The position numbers and the translations under genes are program-made. DNA of 25,042 nucleotides from DASSNR01 sp036278935 (lineage in GTDB: Bacteria; Gemmatimonadota; Gemmatimonadetes; Gemmatimonadales; Gemmatimonadaceae). Under the pieces are notes generated by a model, which did no database searches, had not been told where the DNA came from, and was given only the letters and a program-made list of their open reading frames with translations. Numbering within the stretch: the first letter of the stretch is position 1; the number at the start of each line of letters is the position of its first letter. Positions 7,045 through 15,328 of the stretch are shown one piece after another. Location: contig DASUKA010000163.1 of the NCBI GenBank assembly GCA_036278935.1, positions 1 to 25,042 on the forward strand, in the 5' to 3' direction.

Positions 7045-7386
7045 GTGGCGGAGAAGGGGCGGGGCGACGTGCTCCAGGGCACGCTCGACATGCTCGTGCT
7101 CAAGGCGCTGCAGCTCGGGCCCATGCACGGATGGGGAATCACCCAGCGGCTGGAGCAGGGATCGGAGCACGTGCTGAAGGTAGGGCAGGGGTCGCTCTAC
7201 CCCGCGCTTTACCGGCTGGAGCGGCAGCGCTTCATCAAGTCGGTGTGGCGTGTGACGGAGAACAACCGGCGCGCGCGGTACTATGAGCTGACGGCGGCGG
7301 GGCGCCGACGGTTGGCGGAGGAGCGTGCGGCGTGGGCGCGCATGTCGCGCGCGGTGGAGCTCGTGCTGCGGATGAGTGAGGGATAG
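7045..7386 (+). CDS. PadR-family transcriptional regulator
   Basis: This 113-residue protein has a GTG start chosen from the strong AAGGAGA four bases upstream. It has the classic PadR winged helix: LQGTLDMLVLKALQLGPMHGWGITQRL, then QGSLYPALYRLERQRFIKSVWRVTENNRRARYYELTAAG, and a short C-terminal helix for dimerisation. PadR proteins of this short subgroup typically precede ADOP permease genes in Acidobacteriota and Gemmatimonadota. Here an ADOP gene starts 79 bases downstream on the same strand, so both probably share the promoter at 6990-7018. The protein is a likely autorepressor at the TCGAAAG palindrome. Its inducer is unknown. Confidence 0.93.
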   Translation: MAEKGRGDVLQGTLDMLVLKALQLGPMHGWGITQRLEQGSEHVLKVGQGSLYPALYRLERQRFIKSVWRVTENNRRARYYELTAAGRRRLAEERAAWARMSRAVELVLRMSEG

Positions 7387-7465
7387 GGGCGATGGGCGCA
7401 CACCATGCATGTCGCGTCGCGTCGAGTGCCGCGCGGCCCGAACCGACGCACGCGGAAGACTGGCG

Positions 7466-10144
7466 ATGAGGGGAGCGCTCACGCGCATTCAGAGCGCACT
7501 CTCGCGGCTTTCCGGCTTTGCGCGCCGCTCGCGGATGGAGCAGCGGCTCGCCGAGGAGATGCAGTACCACATCGACATGCAGACCGAGCGGAACGTTTGC
7601 GCCGGGATGCCGCCCGAGGAGGCGCGGCGCAGCGCGCTGGTCGCGTTCGGTGGACGGGAGCGGTTCCGCGAAGACGCGCGCGATGAGTACAGGAGCCGAC
7701 GGCTCGAGGATCTGGTCGGCGATGTGCGGTATGCGCTGCGCGGGCTCCGACGCGCACCCACGTTCACCGCGGCGGTTGTGCTCTCGTTGGCGCTCGGGAT
7801 CGGCGCCATAAGCGCGATCTTCACCGTGGTCGAACGCGTGGTGCTGCGCCCGCTACCGTACGGTCATGACGGAGGAGCGCTGGTCATGCTCTGGTCGCGC
7901 CCGGAGAAGGAGCCCTCGGCGCGCGATGTGATCTCCTATCCGGATTTCGTCGACTGGGTGCACCAGAGCCGCACGATCCAGTGGGCAGCGGCATTCAATG
8001 GGTGGGGCCCCGCGCTCATCGGCCATGGCGATCCGCAATACCTTCGCGGCGCCTCCGTCACCGCGGACTTCTTCCGGGCGCTCGGCACCCCGCCGCTTCT
8101 GGGCCGCACCTTTCGCGCCGACGAGGACGTGCCTGGCGCTCCGCGCGTTGTTGTCATCGGCTACCCGCTCTGGCAGCGGCTGTTTGCGGGCGATCCGCGC
8201 GTCCTCGGCCGCACACTGACCCTCAGCGGCAATCCCTACACGGTGATCGGCGTGATGCCACCGGGGTTCCGCGACCCCCAGTCTTTCCACAGGAATACCA
8301 GTGAAATCTGGCGCCCGCTCGCCAGCTCCGGTCTTCCACGCACCCGGCTGTCGCATTACCTACGCGCAGTGGCGCGGCTTCGGCCCGGCGTCTCCATCGA
8401 CGCGGCGGAGCGCGACCTCGGTGTAGTGGCCACGCGCCTGGCCCGCGCATATCCGGTCAACGATAGCGCGAAGACGATCGCCGTGGTGCCCATGCAGGAA
8501 CAGGTGGTGGGGCAGGTGCGCCCGGCGCTGTTTGCGGCACTGGCGGGCGCCGCGTGCCTGCTCCTCATCGTGTGCGGAAACGTGGCGACGCTCGTCGTGG
8601 CGCGTTACGGAAGCCGGAGTGGGGAGATGGCCGTGAGGAGCGCGATGGGTGCCGGCAGGAGCCGGCTTGCGCGGATGCTGTTCATCGAAAGCGCCGTCCT
8701 GGCGCTCATTGGCGGCGCACTCGGCGTGGGGCTCGCTGCTGGTGGACTGGACCTGCTCCGGCACTTCGCTCCGCCTGGACTTCCCCGCGTGAACGAGATC
8801 GCGCTCGACTCGCGAGTGCTTGCGGTTACCCTTGGACTCACGCTGTTCGCTTGCATCCTGTTCGGCCTGCTTCCCGCGCTTCGCGCCTCGCGCGCCAACC
8901 TCGCCGCGATGCTGCATACGGCCGCACGGCGTACGACGGCGCGCAGCCGCCTGCGCAGCGTCATCATCGTCGCCCAGTTCGCGCTCTCGCTACTCCTGCT
9001 CTCCGCCACCGGACTGCTGACAGTGACGCTCGTGCGACTGAATGCGATCCCGCTCGGGTTCTCCGATTCGCATCTGCTCACCGTGCGGCTGTCGCTCTTC
9101 GCAACGGCGCGGGAGCTGAATGACAGTATCGCGGGCTACTTCTTCCGCGTGGTACCGCAGCGGCTGGAAGCGATTCCCGGCGTCGAGGCGGCGGGCCTCA
9201 CGAGCAGCCTCCCGCTCAGCGGGGTGGACGATATGGTGTTCCGCATCCCTGTCGCGGCCAGCGCCGTAGGGAACGAGCGCGACTGGTCCAGCGCCCATGT
9301 GCGCATGGTGACACCCGACTACCGGCGCGCGATCGGCGCGCGTCTCATCGCGGGTCGCGACTTCACCGATGCCGATTCGTTGGGGCGGCAGCCAGTGGCA
9401 ATCCTCAACCGCACGGCGGCCGCAGAGTTCTTCCCTCACCGGAATCCCATCGGGGCGGAACTGCTCGTCGGTCGTGATCTCATGCGGGATACCACGAGCG
9501 CCGGCCGCGTGCGCGTGGTGGGTGTCGTGGACGACGTGCGCTTTGCGGGCCCCGCCACTCCGCCAGCGCCGGAATTGTTCTTCCCCGATGCGCAAACCGG
9601 TTTTGGCGATGTCGCCATTCTGGTGCGCACCACCGGCACACCCGGACGGATCATTCCGGCCGTGCGTGATATCGTGCGGTCCTTCGACCCCACGATCCCG
9701 CTCGGCGATGTCCAGCCGATGTCGGAGCTGGTCGCCGGCTTCACGGCGCGCCAGCGGTTCTATGCATACCTCTTCGCGATCTTCGGGCTCACTGCGCTCG
9801 CCCTGTCGGCGGTCGGCGTATATGGCGTGGTCGCATATCTCGTCAACAGTCAGCGGCATGAGATCGGCGTACGCATGGCGCTCGGAGCGCAACCGCGGCA
9901 CATTCTCATACGGTTCGTGATGCGCGTGGCGGTGCTCGTTGTCGTGGGTGCGACGATCGGTATCTTCGCCGCCATGGAGGCATCCCGCGCCATCGCGTCG
10001 CTGCTGTACGGCGTGCAGCCAGGCAATGTGCCCACGCTCGCCGCGGCGGCTGCCCTCCTTGCAGCGGTGGCGCTCGGCGCCGCTCTGGTGCCCGCGCTCC
10101 GCGCCACGCGGATCGACCCCGTGGAGGCATTCCGCAGCGAGTGA
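7466..10144 (+). CDS. ADOP-type ABC transporter permease (duplicated MacB_PCD-FtsX)
   Basis: I choose ATG 7466 (892 residues). The frame is open from 7376, but the extra 30 residues are arginine-rich and unlike the family. Residues ~1-85 form the helical permease prefix domain (EQRLAEEMQYHIDMQTERN, then EEARRSALVAFGGRERFRED). A membrane helix follows (TFTAAVVLSLALGIGAISAIFTVV), then a first MacB_PCD and FtsX unit (SRSGEMAVRSAMGAGRSRLARML). A second MacB_PCD unit (VRMVTPDYRRAIGARLIAGRDF, VVGVVDDVRFAGP) leads to a final FtsX domain (HEIGVRMALGAQPRHILIRF) and the tail ATRIDPVEAFRSE. It is full length with no frameshift. It is probably cotranscribed with and controlled by the PadR gene upstream. 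No ATPase is fused. Substrate and function are unknown. Confidence 0.92.
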   Translation: MRGALTRIQSALSRLSGFARRSRMEQRLAEEMQYHIDMQTERNVCAGMPPEEARRSALVAFGGRERFREDARDEYRSRRLEDLVGDVRYALRGLRRAPTFTAAVVLSLALGIGAISAIFTVVERVVLRPLPYGHDGGALVMLWSRPEKEPSARDVISYPDFVDWVHQSRTIQWAAAFNGWGPALIGHGDPQYLRGASVTADFFRALGTPPLLGRTFRADEDVPGAPRVVVIGYPLWQRLFAGDPRVLGRTLTLSGNPYTVIGVMPPGFRDPQSFHRNTSEIWRPLASSGLPRTRLSHYLRAVARLRPGVSIDAAERDLGVVATRLARAYPVNDSAKTIAVVPMQEQVVGQVRPALFAALAGAACLLLIVCGNVATLVVARYGSRSGEMAVRSAMGAGRSRLARMLFIESAVLALIGGALGVGLAAGGLDLLRHFAPPGLPRVNEIALDSRVLAVTLGLTLFACILFGLLPALRASRANLAAMLHTAARRTTARSRLRSVIIVAQFALSLLLLSATGLLTVTLVRLNAIPLGFSDSHLLTVRLSLFATARELNDSIAGYFFRVVPQRLEAIPGVEAAGLTSSLPLSGVDDMVFRIPVAASAVGNERDWSSAHVRMVTPDYRRAIGARLIAGRDFTDADSLGRQPVAILNRTAAAEFFPHRNPIGAELLVGRDLMRDTTSAGRVRVVGVVDDVRFAGPATPPAPELFFPDAQTGFGDVAILVRTTGTPGRIIPAVRDIVRSFDPTIPLGDVQPMSELVAGFTARQRFYAYLFAIFGLTALALSAVGVYGVVAYLVNSQRHEIGVRMALGAQPRHILIRFVMRVAVLVVVGATIGIFAAMEASRAIASLLYGVQPGNVPTLAAAAALLAAVALGAALVPALRATRIDPVEAFRSE

Positions 10145-10326
10145 CACGCGGGCGGGCGCGCCGGACGACCTCGCCCCGTTTGACCCCTCGCGTTCCCGCA
10201 CGCATCTTCGCGGCGCGTCGCTGCGCCCCGCCAGGCGTCCGGCATGGGTCCGCACCACTCCGCCGCCGGCGCGCACCGCAGCACCGACGCCACATCCACA
10301 CTTCATTCCGTACGGAGCACGACTCG

Positions 10327-11880
10327 ATGAACGCAACTCACGCGATCGTTGGTACGCTGGCCGCGCTGCTCATCTCCGCGCCGGCCGGGGCTCAACAGCG
10401 CGGACGGCGACGGACACCCACCAGGCCGACCACTCCCACTTCTCAGCAGGCTGACACCTCGCGGCGCGCGGGCCAGCGCGCCGAGGCGCCCCGGCTCGCG
10501 CCGAAGGACAGCGTCGTCGTCACGCACCACAGCGCCCACGTCGGTGGCCAGGAGATCAACTACACTGCCACCACGGGCACGCTCGTGGTGAAGGACGACT
10601 CCGGGCATCCCAAGGCGTCGTTCTTCTACGTGGCGTATACGAAGGATGGCGTTTCAGACATCGCCCAGCGCCCCGTGTCGTTCGTGTACAATGGTGGCCC
10701 CGGTTCAGCCTCGCTCTTCACGCACATGGGGATGGGGCCCAAGCACGTGGTGCTCACGCCCGACGGGCACGGCATGCCGGCGCCGTACACGATTGCGGAT
10801 AACAACGATTCCTTCCTCGACGCCACGGACCTCGTCTTCATCGATGCGGTATCCACGGGGTACAGCCGGCCGGTGCCGGGCCAGAACCCCTCGCAGTTCT
10901 ACGGCGTGGTCCCGGACGCCAACTGGTTCTCCGATTTCATCTACGAGTACGTCACCCGCAACGAACGGTGGGATTCGCCGAAGTTCCTCATTGGTGAGAG
11001 CTACGGGACCACGCGCTCGGCCGAGCTGGCGGGAGTGCTGCAGCATCGTCATGAGATGTACATGAACGGGATCGTCCTGCTCTCCTCCATGGCATTCGCG
11101 CCATGGGGTGCCGACGACCGGACAGAATACTTTCTCCCGACCTACATCACGTCCGCGTGGTACCACCATCTGCTCGCGCCCGATCTGCAGAGCCAGTCGC
11201 TGACGCAGATCGCGCAGACAGCGCGCGACTTCGCGCATGGCGAATACGCGCAGGCGCTGGAGAAGGGTGACCAGCTCTCCACGGCCGAGTACAACAAGGT
11301 GGTCGCGGACATGGCCCGGCTCACCGCGCTCTCGCCGACGTACATCAAGGAAGCGAATCTGCGTGTGAGCCCGCAGCGCTGGTTCGCCGAGCTGATGCGT
11401 GACAAGCGGCGCATCGTGGGCCGGCTCGATTCGCGCTTTCTGGGGATCAATCGCGATGCCGCGTCGGAGCGGGCCGAATACGATCCGAGCGAGGCATCGT
11501 ACGAGGGGGCATTCACCGCCACCTTCATGGACTATGTGCGCCGCGACCTGAAGTGGAACAGCGACCTGTTCTACCACGTGTCGGCGAACGTCCGCCCGTG
11601 GGATCGGTCGGCGCTGGACCGGGTGGCTGAAGTGCTGCGCTCGGCGATGACCGAGGAGTCGACGCTTAAAGTGCTCGTGCTCTGCGGCTACTACGATCTC
11701 GCCACGCCGTTCAACGGGATCGAGGAGACGGTGTCGCACATGCAACTCGATCCGACGCTCCGCAAGAACATCAGCTTCGCCTACTATCCGACGGGGCACA
11801 TGGTGTATATCGACAGCAAGGCGCACGACAAGCTGCACACCGACGTCGACAACTTCATCAACTCGAGCTACAAGCACTGA
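10327..11880 (+). CDS. Secreted S10-family serine carboxypeptidase-like protein
   Basis: The start ATG 10327 has GGAG at 10314-10317 and gives 517 residues beginning with a signal peptide (NATHAIVGTLAALLISAPAGAQQ). The frame is open upstream to 10141, but that part lacks family features. A proline/threonine/arginine-rich linker (about 24-65) precedes the alpha/beta-hydrolase core. The oxyanion motif NGGPGSASLF is present. The nucleophile is S225 in GESYGT, with acid D457 (GYYDLATPF) and base H491 (TGHMVYID), so the S10 triad is intact. S10 enzymes remove C-terminal residues from peptides, usually at acidic pH; bacterial members are exported. It follows the ADOP gene on the same strand by 182 bases and probably has its own promoter, which I could not pinpoint. 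Confidence 0.9.
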   Translation: MNATHAIVGTLAALLISAPAGAQQRGRRRTPTRPTTPTSQQADTSRRAGQRAEAPRLAPKDSVVVTHHSAHVGGQEINYTATTGTLVVKDDSGHPKASFFYVAYTKDGVSDIAQRPVSFVYNGGPGSASLFTHMGMGPKHVVLTPDGHGMPAPYTIADNNDSFLDATDLVFIDAVSTGYSRPVPGQNPSQFYGVVPDANWFSDFIYEYVTRNERWDSPKFLIGESYGTTRSAELAGVLQHRHEMYMNGIVLLSSMAFAPWGADDRTEYFLPTYITSAWYHHLLAPDLQSQSLTQIAQTARDFAHGEYAQALEKGDQLSTAEYNKVVADMARLTALSPTYIKEANLRVSPQRWFAELMRDKRRIVGRLDSRFLGINRDAASERAEYDPSEASYEGAFTATFMDYVRRDLKWNSDLFYHVSANVRPWDRSALDRVAEVLRSAMTEESTLKVLVLCGYYDLATPFNGIEETVSHMQLDPTLRKNISFAYYPTGHMVYIDSKAHDKLHTDVDNFINSSYKH

Positions 11881-11888
11881 CGACAACG

Positions 11889-11912
11889 CGACGGTCCCGC
11901 GCGGGATCGTCG
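11889..11912 (+). terminator. Hairpin after the S10 peptidase gene
   Basis: CGACGGTCCCGC (11889-11900) is followed directly by GCGGGATCGTCG (11901-11912), a dyad with one mismatch starting eight bases after the stop codon. The stem would close on a small GCGC loop. No T-run follows. Its position fits a terminator or a 3'-end stabilising hairpin. Confidence 0.4.
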
Positions 11913-11938
11913 TGCGTCGCTCGGGGGTCCGTTTGGGG

Positions 11939-11978
11939 TCGAGCGCCGAACCGCATCGATGCGCGATTCGGCGCTCGA
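11939..11978. repeat. Perfect 12-bp inverted repeat in the gap before the ABC operon
   Basis: TCGAGCGCCGAA (11939-11950) and TTCGGCGCTCGA (11967-11978) are exact reverse complements around a 16-base loop. The loop itself contains the palindrome GCATCGATGC (11953-11962). A perfect 12-bp stem is more than GC content alone readily explains. It may be a terminator stem, a protein-binding site or part of a structured RNA. Confidence 0.55.
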
Positions 11979-12003
11979 GACCTGGCGGGCCCCCGTGGCG
12001 CAT

Positions 12004-12044
12004 CTACCGCGCTCGCCTTGCTGGCATGGAGCGCCGCGCGGTAG
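12004..12044. repeat. Nested, competing dyads upstream of the ABC ATPase gene
   Basis: CTACCGCGC (12004-12012) and GCGCGGTAG (12036-12044) are perfect 9-base complements. Inside them, GCGCTC (12009-12014) pairs with GAGCGC (12029-12034), extended by GCC (12015-12017) with GGC (12023-12025). The two pairings share bases 12009-12012, so the left GCGC can pair with either of two partners. The dyad ends 49 bases before the ATPase start. Confidence 0.5.
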
Positions 12045-12093
12045 CTTCACGGGTCCCGGCTGACACGCCGCCACCTCCTCCCCAACGGCCCTC

Positions 12094-12822
12094 ATGCTCG
12101 AGATTGCGCACCTCACCAAGTCGTACGGCGACACGGCGGCGGTGGCCGACCTTTCCTTTTCAGTGGCGCCGGGCGAAGTGCTTGGACTGGTCGGTCCGAA
12201 TGGGGCGGGGAAGACGACCACATTGCGGAGCATCGCCGGGATCATTCGCCCCACCTCCGGCACCATCCGCATCAACGGCCACGATCTGCTCACGGACCCC
12301 TTGCCGGCCAAAGCCGCGCTCGCCTACATCCCCGACGAGCCGCACCTGTTCGACCATCTCACGGTGGAGGAGCATCTCCGCTTCGTGGGACGACTCTACG
12401 GCGTAGCCGATGCGCGCGCACGCATCCCGGCGCTGCTCCAGGAAATGGAGCTGACGGAGCGCCGAACGGCACTCCCCGGCGCGCTCTCGCGCGGCATGAA
12501 GCAGAAGCTCGGCATCGCCTGCGGGTTGCTGCATGACCCGGGGCTCTTCATCCTCGACGAGCCGCTCACCGGACTCGATCCCGGCGCCATCCGTCGGATG
12601 AAGGCGACCATCCTGGCTCGTGCGCACGCGGGTACGGCGGTCATCCTCAGCTCGCATCTCTTGCAGCTCGTCGAAGAGCTCTGCTCCCGTGTGCTGGTCA
12701 TCCATCGCGGTCGAGCGGTGGCCATCGGCACACTGGCGGAGATCTCTGCCAGCCGTCCCGAGCTGGCGGGGCGCGGGCTGGAGGACACCTTCCTGGCGCT
12801 CACGGAGGTGCAGCCGTCGTGA
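12094..12822 (+). CDS. ABC transporter ATP-binding protein (ABC-2/EcsA-like exporter)
   Basis: A 242-residue cytoplasmic ATPase with all the main nucleotide-binding motifs. Walker A GPNGAGKT is at 34-41, the signature LSRGM at 131-135 (LSRGMKQKLG), Walker B LFILDE at 151-156 with catalytic E156, and the H-loop histidine at 188 (SSHLL). In the Q-loop region the usual glutamine is replaced by an acidic pair (YIPDEPHLFDHLTVEEHL), a pattern I associate with EcsA-type exporters. GTGA overlaps its stop and the start of the next gene, a multi-span permease, so the two make one transporter. The substrate is unknown. The ATG lacks a strong Shine-Dalgarno sequence. A dyad-rich 213-base gap lies upstream. 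Confidence 0.92.
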   Translation: MLEIAHLTKSYGDTAAVADLSFSVAPGEVLGLVGPNGAGKTTTLRSIAGIIRPTSGTIRINGHDLLTDPLPAKAALAYIPDEPHLFDHLTVEEHLRFVGRLYGVADARARIPALLQEMELTERRTALPGALSRGMKQKLGIACGLLHDPGLFILDEPLTGLDPGAIRRMKATILARAHAGTAVILSSHLLQLVEELCSRVLVIHRGRAVAIGTLAEISASRPELAGRGLEDTFLALTEVQPS

Positions 12823-14552
12823 GCGCTCGCGCGCTGAGCTTCCTCGCGGCGCGGAGCGCCCGGAACCGCGTCACATCCGTGGTCACGCAGATGCGCTCAC
12901 CGCGCTACGCCTTGACGGTGCTGGCTGGTGTGAGCTACGTGGCGCTGGTCATCGGGGATCCGTCCCACTGGAACCGGCATCACTCGCCGTTCGCCTCGTC
13001 CGGCCTCATCCAGACGTTGGCTCCATTGGGGGTGGCGTTGCTCGTGGCCTGGTGGTGGATTCGCGGCGGCTATCAGCGCGCGATCGCGTTCGCACCGGCC
13101 GAAGTGGACTTTCTCTTCCCGGCGCCGGTGCGCCGCCGAACGCTCATCGTTTTCAAGATGCTCCGCGTGCAGCCCGGGATCATATTCACTGCCGCGTTCA
13201 TCCTCTTTGTCTTCCCGTGGACGATGGCACTCTGGTGGCCGCTCGCCTTCCTGTCGCTCTGGCTGGTCCTGACGGCGCTCAACTGGCACCAGCTTGCCGC
13301 CTCGCTTGTGCGGGCGAACGTAGCGGAGCACACCGGTACCAGCGCCGCCGCGCGGCGCAGCATGCTCCCCCTCCTGATCGCCGTCCTCGCCCTGGCGGCC
13401 CTGCTCTCGGGACTGGTTCCGGACCTGTTCGCGCTACGCGGTGCAACGAGCGTGCACGAGGTGATGACCCGCCTCATCGCGGCGCTCCACAGACCGGCGC
13501 CGCGTGTGGTGCTCTACCCATTCCGGCTGTTGCTGGCGCCGGTGCTCGCGCTGGATGTCACGGCGTGGCTGCACGCGCTTCCCGGGCTGCTCGTGATTCT
13601 GGCACTCCACTTCGCGTGGGTGATTCGCAGCGATGCCGCCTTCGAGGAGGCGGCCGCCGAGGGCGGACGCAAGCGTGCCGAGATGCTGGCCAATCGCAAA
13701 AAGGGGCTTGCTCGGTACCGCCGTCCCGCGACGAAGCCGGCCACGCGCCCGCTGTTCGAGCTGAATGCCACGGGGTGGCCGGGCGCCGCCATGCTCTGGA
13801 AGAGCATGCTCGAGTTCACGCGCGGGTTCCGGCCGCGCGTCGTCATAGGCATGGCAGCGGCCATCGGCGTGCTGCTCGTCATGCTGCTGTACAGCACGCA
13901 CGGCGGGTCGTCGGGCGCGGATACGGCCGCCGGCCTCCTGGCCGGAGTCCTGGCGATAACCACGCTGATGGCGCCCATCGGACTGCGTAACGACCTGCGC
14001 GGCGATCTCCGGCACATCGAGCTGCTCCGCACCTTTCCCATCCGCGGACGCGACCTGGTAGCCGGCGAGATCAGCGGCGCCACGCTCAGTGTCGCCATGA
14101 TCCAGGCTGTCCTGCTGATCGTGGCGCTCGTCTTCGCGATGCGTGGCTCCGTTGGGGCGACACATCGCGGGCTCATCGCGCTCGCCGCCGTGCTCGGGTT
14201 GCCGCTGCTCGTCACGATCACCGCCGGCCAGTGCACCATTCTCAACGCGATGGCGCTCATCGTGCCGGCGTGGGTGCGCACGACGGCGGATGTCGGCATC
14301 GAGGCCACGGGGCAGCGTCTGCTGGTGATGGCCGGCTCCATCGTGCTGCTCCTGCTCGCGCTCGTGCCGGCGGCGCTGCTCGGTGGGGTGGCGTTCGCCA
14401 TCGCCGCAGGCTTAGCGGGCACGCGGATCGCCGGCATCGCGGCCGGCGTGGTGCTGTGCGCCGCGCTCTGGGGAGAGATCGTTGGCGCGTGGTTCTGGCT
14501 CGGACATCTATATGACCGCCTCGACCCGGTGGAGGTTGGGATCATCGCGTGA
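12819..14552 (+). CDS. ABC exporter permease subunit (large, multi-span)
   Basis: This 577-residue integral membrane protein has roughly ten to twelve hydrophobic segments, for example LTVLAGVSYVALVIG near residue 30, GIIFTAAFILFVFPWTMALWWPLAFLSLWLVL near 113-145, and paired helices at the C-terminus. A cytoplasmic basic loop lies in the middle (EGGRKRAEMLANRKKGLARYRR), and a shared motif RNDLRGDLRHIELLRTFPIRGRDLVAGE follows. This resembles the putative ABC exporter/EcsB-like group rather than FtsX or ABC-2 short permeases. The GTG start overlaps the ATPase stop (GTGA). Its own stop overlaps the GTG of pxpB in the same way, which places 5-oxoprolinase genes in the same transcript. The substrate is unknown. 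Confidence 0.85.
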   Translation: MSARALSFLAARSARNRVTSVVTQMRSPRYALTVLAGVSYVALVIGDPSHWNRHHSPFASSGLIQTLAPLGVALLVAWWWIRGGYQRAIAFAPAEVDFLFPAPVRRRTLIVFKMLRVQPGIIFTAAFILFVFPWTMALWWPLAFLSLWLVLTALNWHQLAASLVRANVAEHTGTSAAARRSMLPLLIAVLALAALLSGLVPDLFALRGATSVHEVMTRLIAALHRPAPRVVLYPFRLLLAPVLALDVTAWLHALPGLLVILALHFAWVIRSDAAFEEAAAEGGRKRAEMLANRKKGLARYRRPATKPATRPLFELNATGWPGAAMLWKSMLEFTRGFRPRVVIGMAAAIGVLLVMLLYSTHGGSSGADTAAGLLAGVLAITTLMAPIGLRNDLRGDLRHIELLRTFPIRGRDLVAGEISGATLSVAMIQAVLLIVALVFAMRGSVGATHRGLIALAAVLGLPLLVTITAGQCTILNAMALIVPAWVRTTADVGIEATGQRLLVMAGSIVLLLLALVPAALLGGVAFAIAAGLAGTRIAGIAAGVVLCAALWGEIVGAWFWLGHLYDRLDPVEVGIIA

Positions 14553-15328
14553 GTGTCGGCGCCCATCCTCGCGAGTCGATGCACTTCTCCCCCCTCGGCG
14601 ACCGCGCGGTCGTGATCGCGCTCGGCGCAACGATCGACGAGGCGACGCACCGGCGTGTCCGCGCGGTGTGTGCACGCCTCGAGATGCGGCCGGTCGCGGG
14701 GATGATCGAGTGCGTGCCCGCCTTTGCCAGTGTGGTGGTGCACTACGATCCGGCGCGGGTTCCCCTTCACGCGTCGGTGGGTGATGCTCGCGCGCTCGCG
14801 CGGAATGCTCCTGCATCAACGCAGGATGCTAGCCCTTACGCGTGCATGGTGGCGTCACTGGCCGACGCACTCACGCCTCCGCTGGATGAGAGACCCCTAA
14901 GCGCTGCGGTCGTGGAGATTCCCGTCTGCTACGGCCATGAATTCGGCCCGGATCTGGTGGACGTCGCTCGGCACGCGCACCTCACGCCTGATGAAGTCGT
15001 GCAGATGCACGCGGCAGGCGACTATCGCGTGCACATGATCGGATTTCTTCCCGGCTTCCCCTATCTTGGCGGCTTGTCCGACCGCCTCGCCACGCCGCGG
15101 CGCGCCACTCCGCGGACGCTCGTTCCCGCCGGCAGCGTCGGCATTGGCGGACGGCAGACCGGCATCTATCCCATGGACGCGCCGGGCGGGTGGCAGCTCA
15201 TCGGCCGCACGCCGCTCGCGCTCTTCCTGCCGGACCAGGAGCCGCCGACGCGCCTGCGCATGGGCGATCGCGTGCGCTTCCGTCCCATTTCGGCGCAGGA
15301 GTTCGAGCGGTGGAGTCCGTCCGCGTGA
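14549..15328 (+). CDS. pxpB: 5-oxoprolinase subunit B (KipI/AHS1 family)
   Basis: This protein has 259 residues from GTG 14549, which overlaps the permease stop. ATG 14579 (MHFSPLGDRAVVIALG) is an equally good start and fits the family N-terminus better; GGAGG at 14531-14535 is rather far from either. The family hallmark is clear: GFLPGFPYLGGLSDRLATPRR, then VPAGSVGIGGRQTGIYPMDAPGGW. PxpB and PxpC together carry out the ATP-dependent opening of 5-oxoproline with PxpA to give glutamate. The Bacillus homologue KipI also inhibits the KinA kinase, but with pxpA and pxpC adjacent the metabolic role is much more likely. It is followed by pxpC with another GTGA overlap. Confidence 0.93.
   Translation: MSVGAHPRESMHFSPLGDRAVVIALGATIDEATHRRVRAVCARLEMRPVAGMIECVPAFASVVVHYDPARVPLHASVGDARALARNAPASTQDASPYACMVASLADALTPPLDERPLSAAVVEIPVCYGHEFGPDLVDVARHAHLTPDEVVQMHAAGDYRVHMIGFLPGFPYLGGLSDRLATPRRATPRTLVPAGSVGIGGRQTGIYPMDAPGGWQLIGRTPLALFLPDQEPPTRLRMGDRVRFRPISAQEFERWSPSA

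Noticed and set aside
8990..10336. Minus-strand open frame of 448 codons opposite the ADOP permease
   Set aside because: It lies antisense to the well-supported MacB_PCD-FtsX region and shows no membrane segments, domains or motifs of its own.
10705..12003. Minus-strand open frame of 432 codons opposite the S10 peptidase
   Set aside because: Antisense to a gene with an intact catalytic triad; no motif or signal of its own.
14549..15328. KipI as a sporulation-kinase inhibitor
   Set aside because: The regulatory role is known for Bacillus. With pxpC and pxpA in the same operon, the 5-oxoprolinase role explains the gene better.
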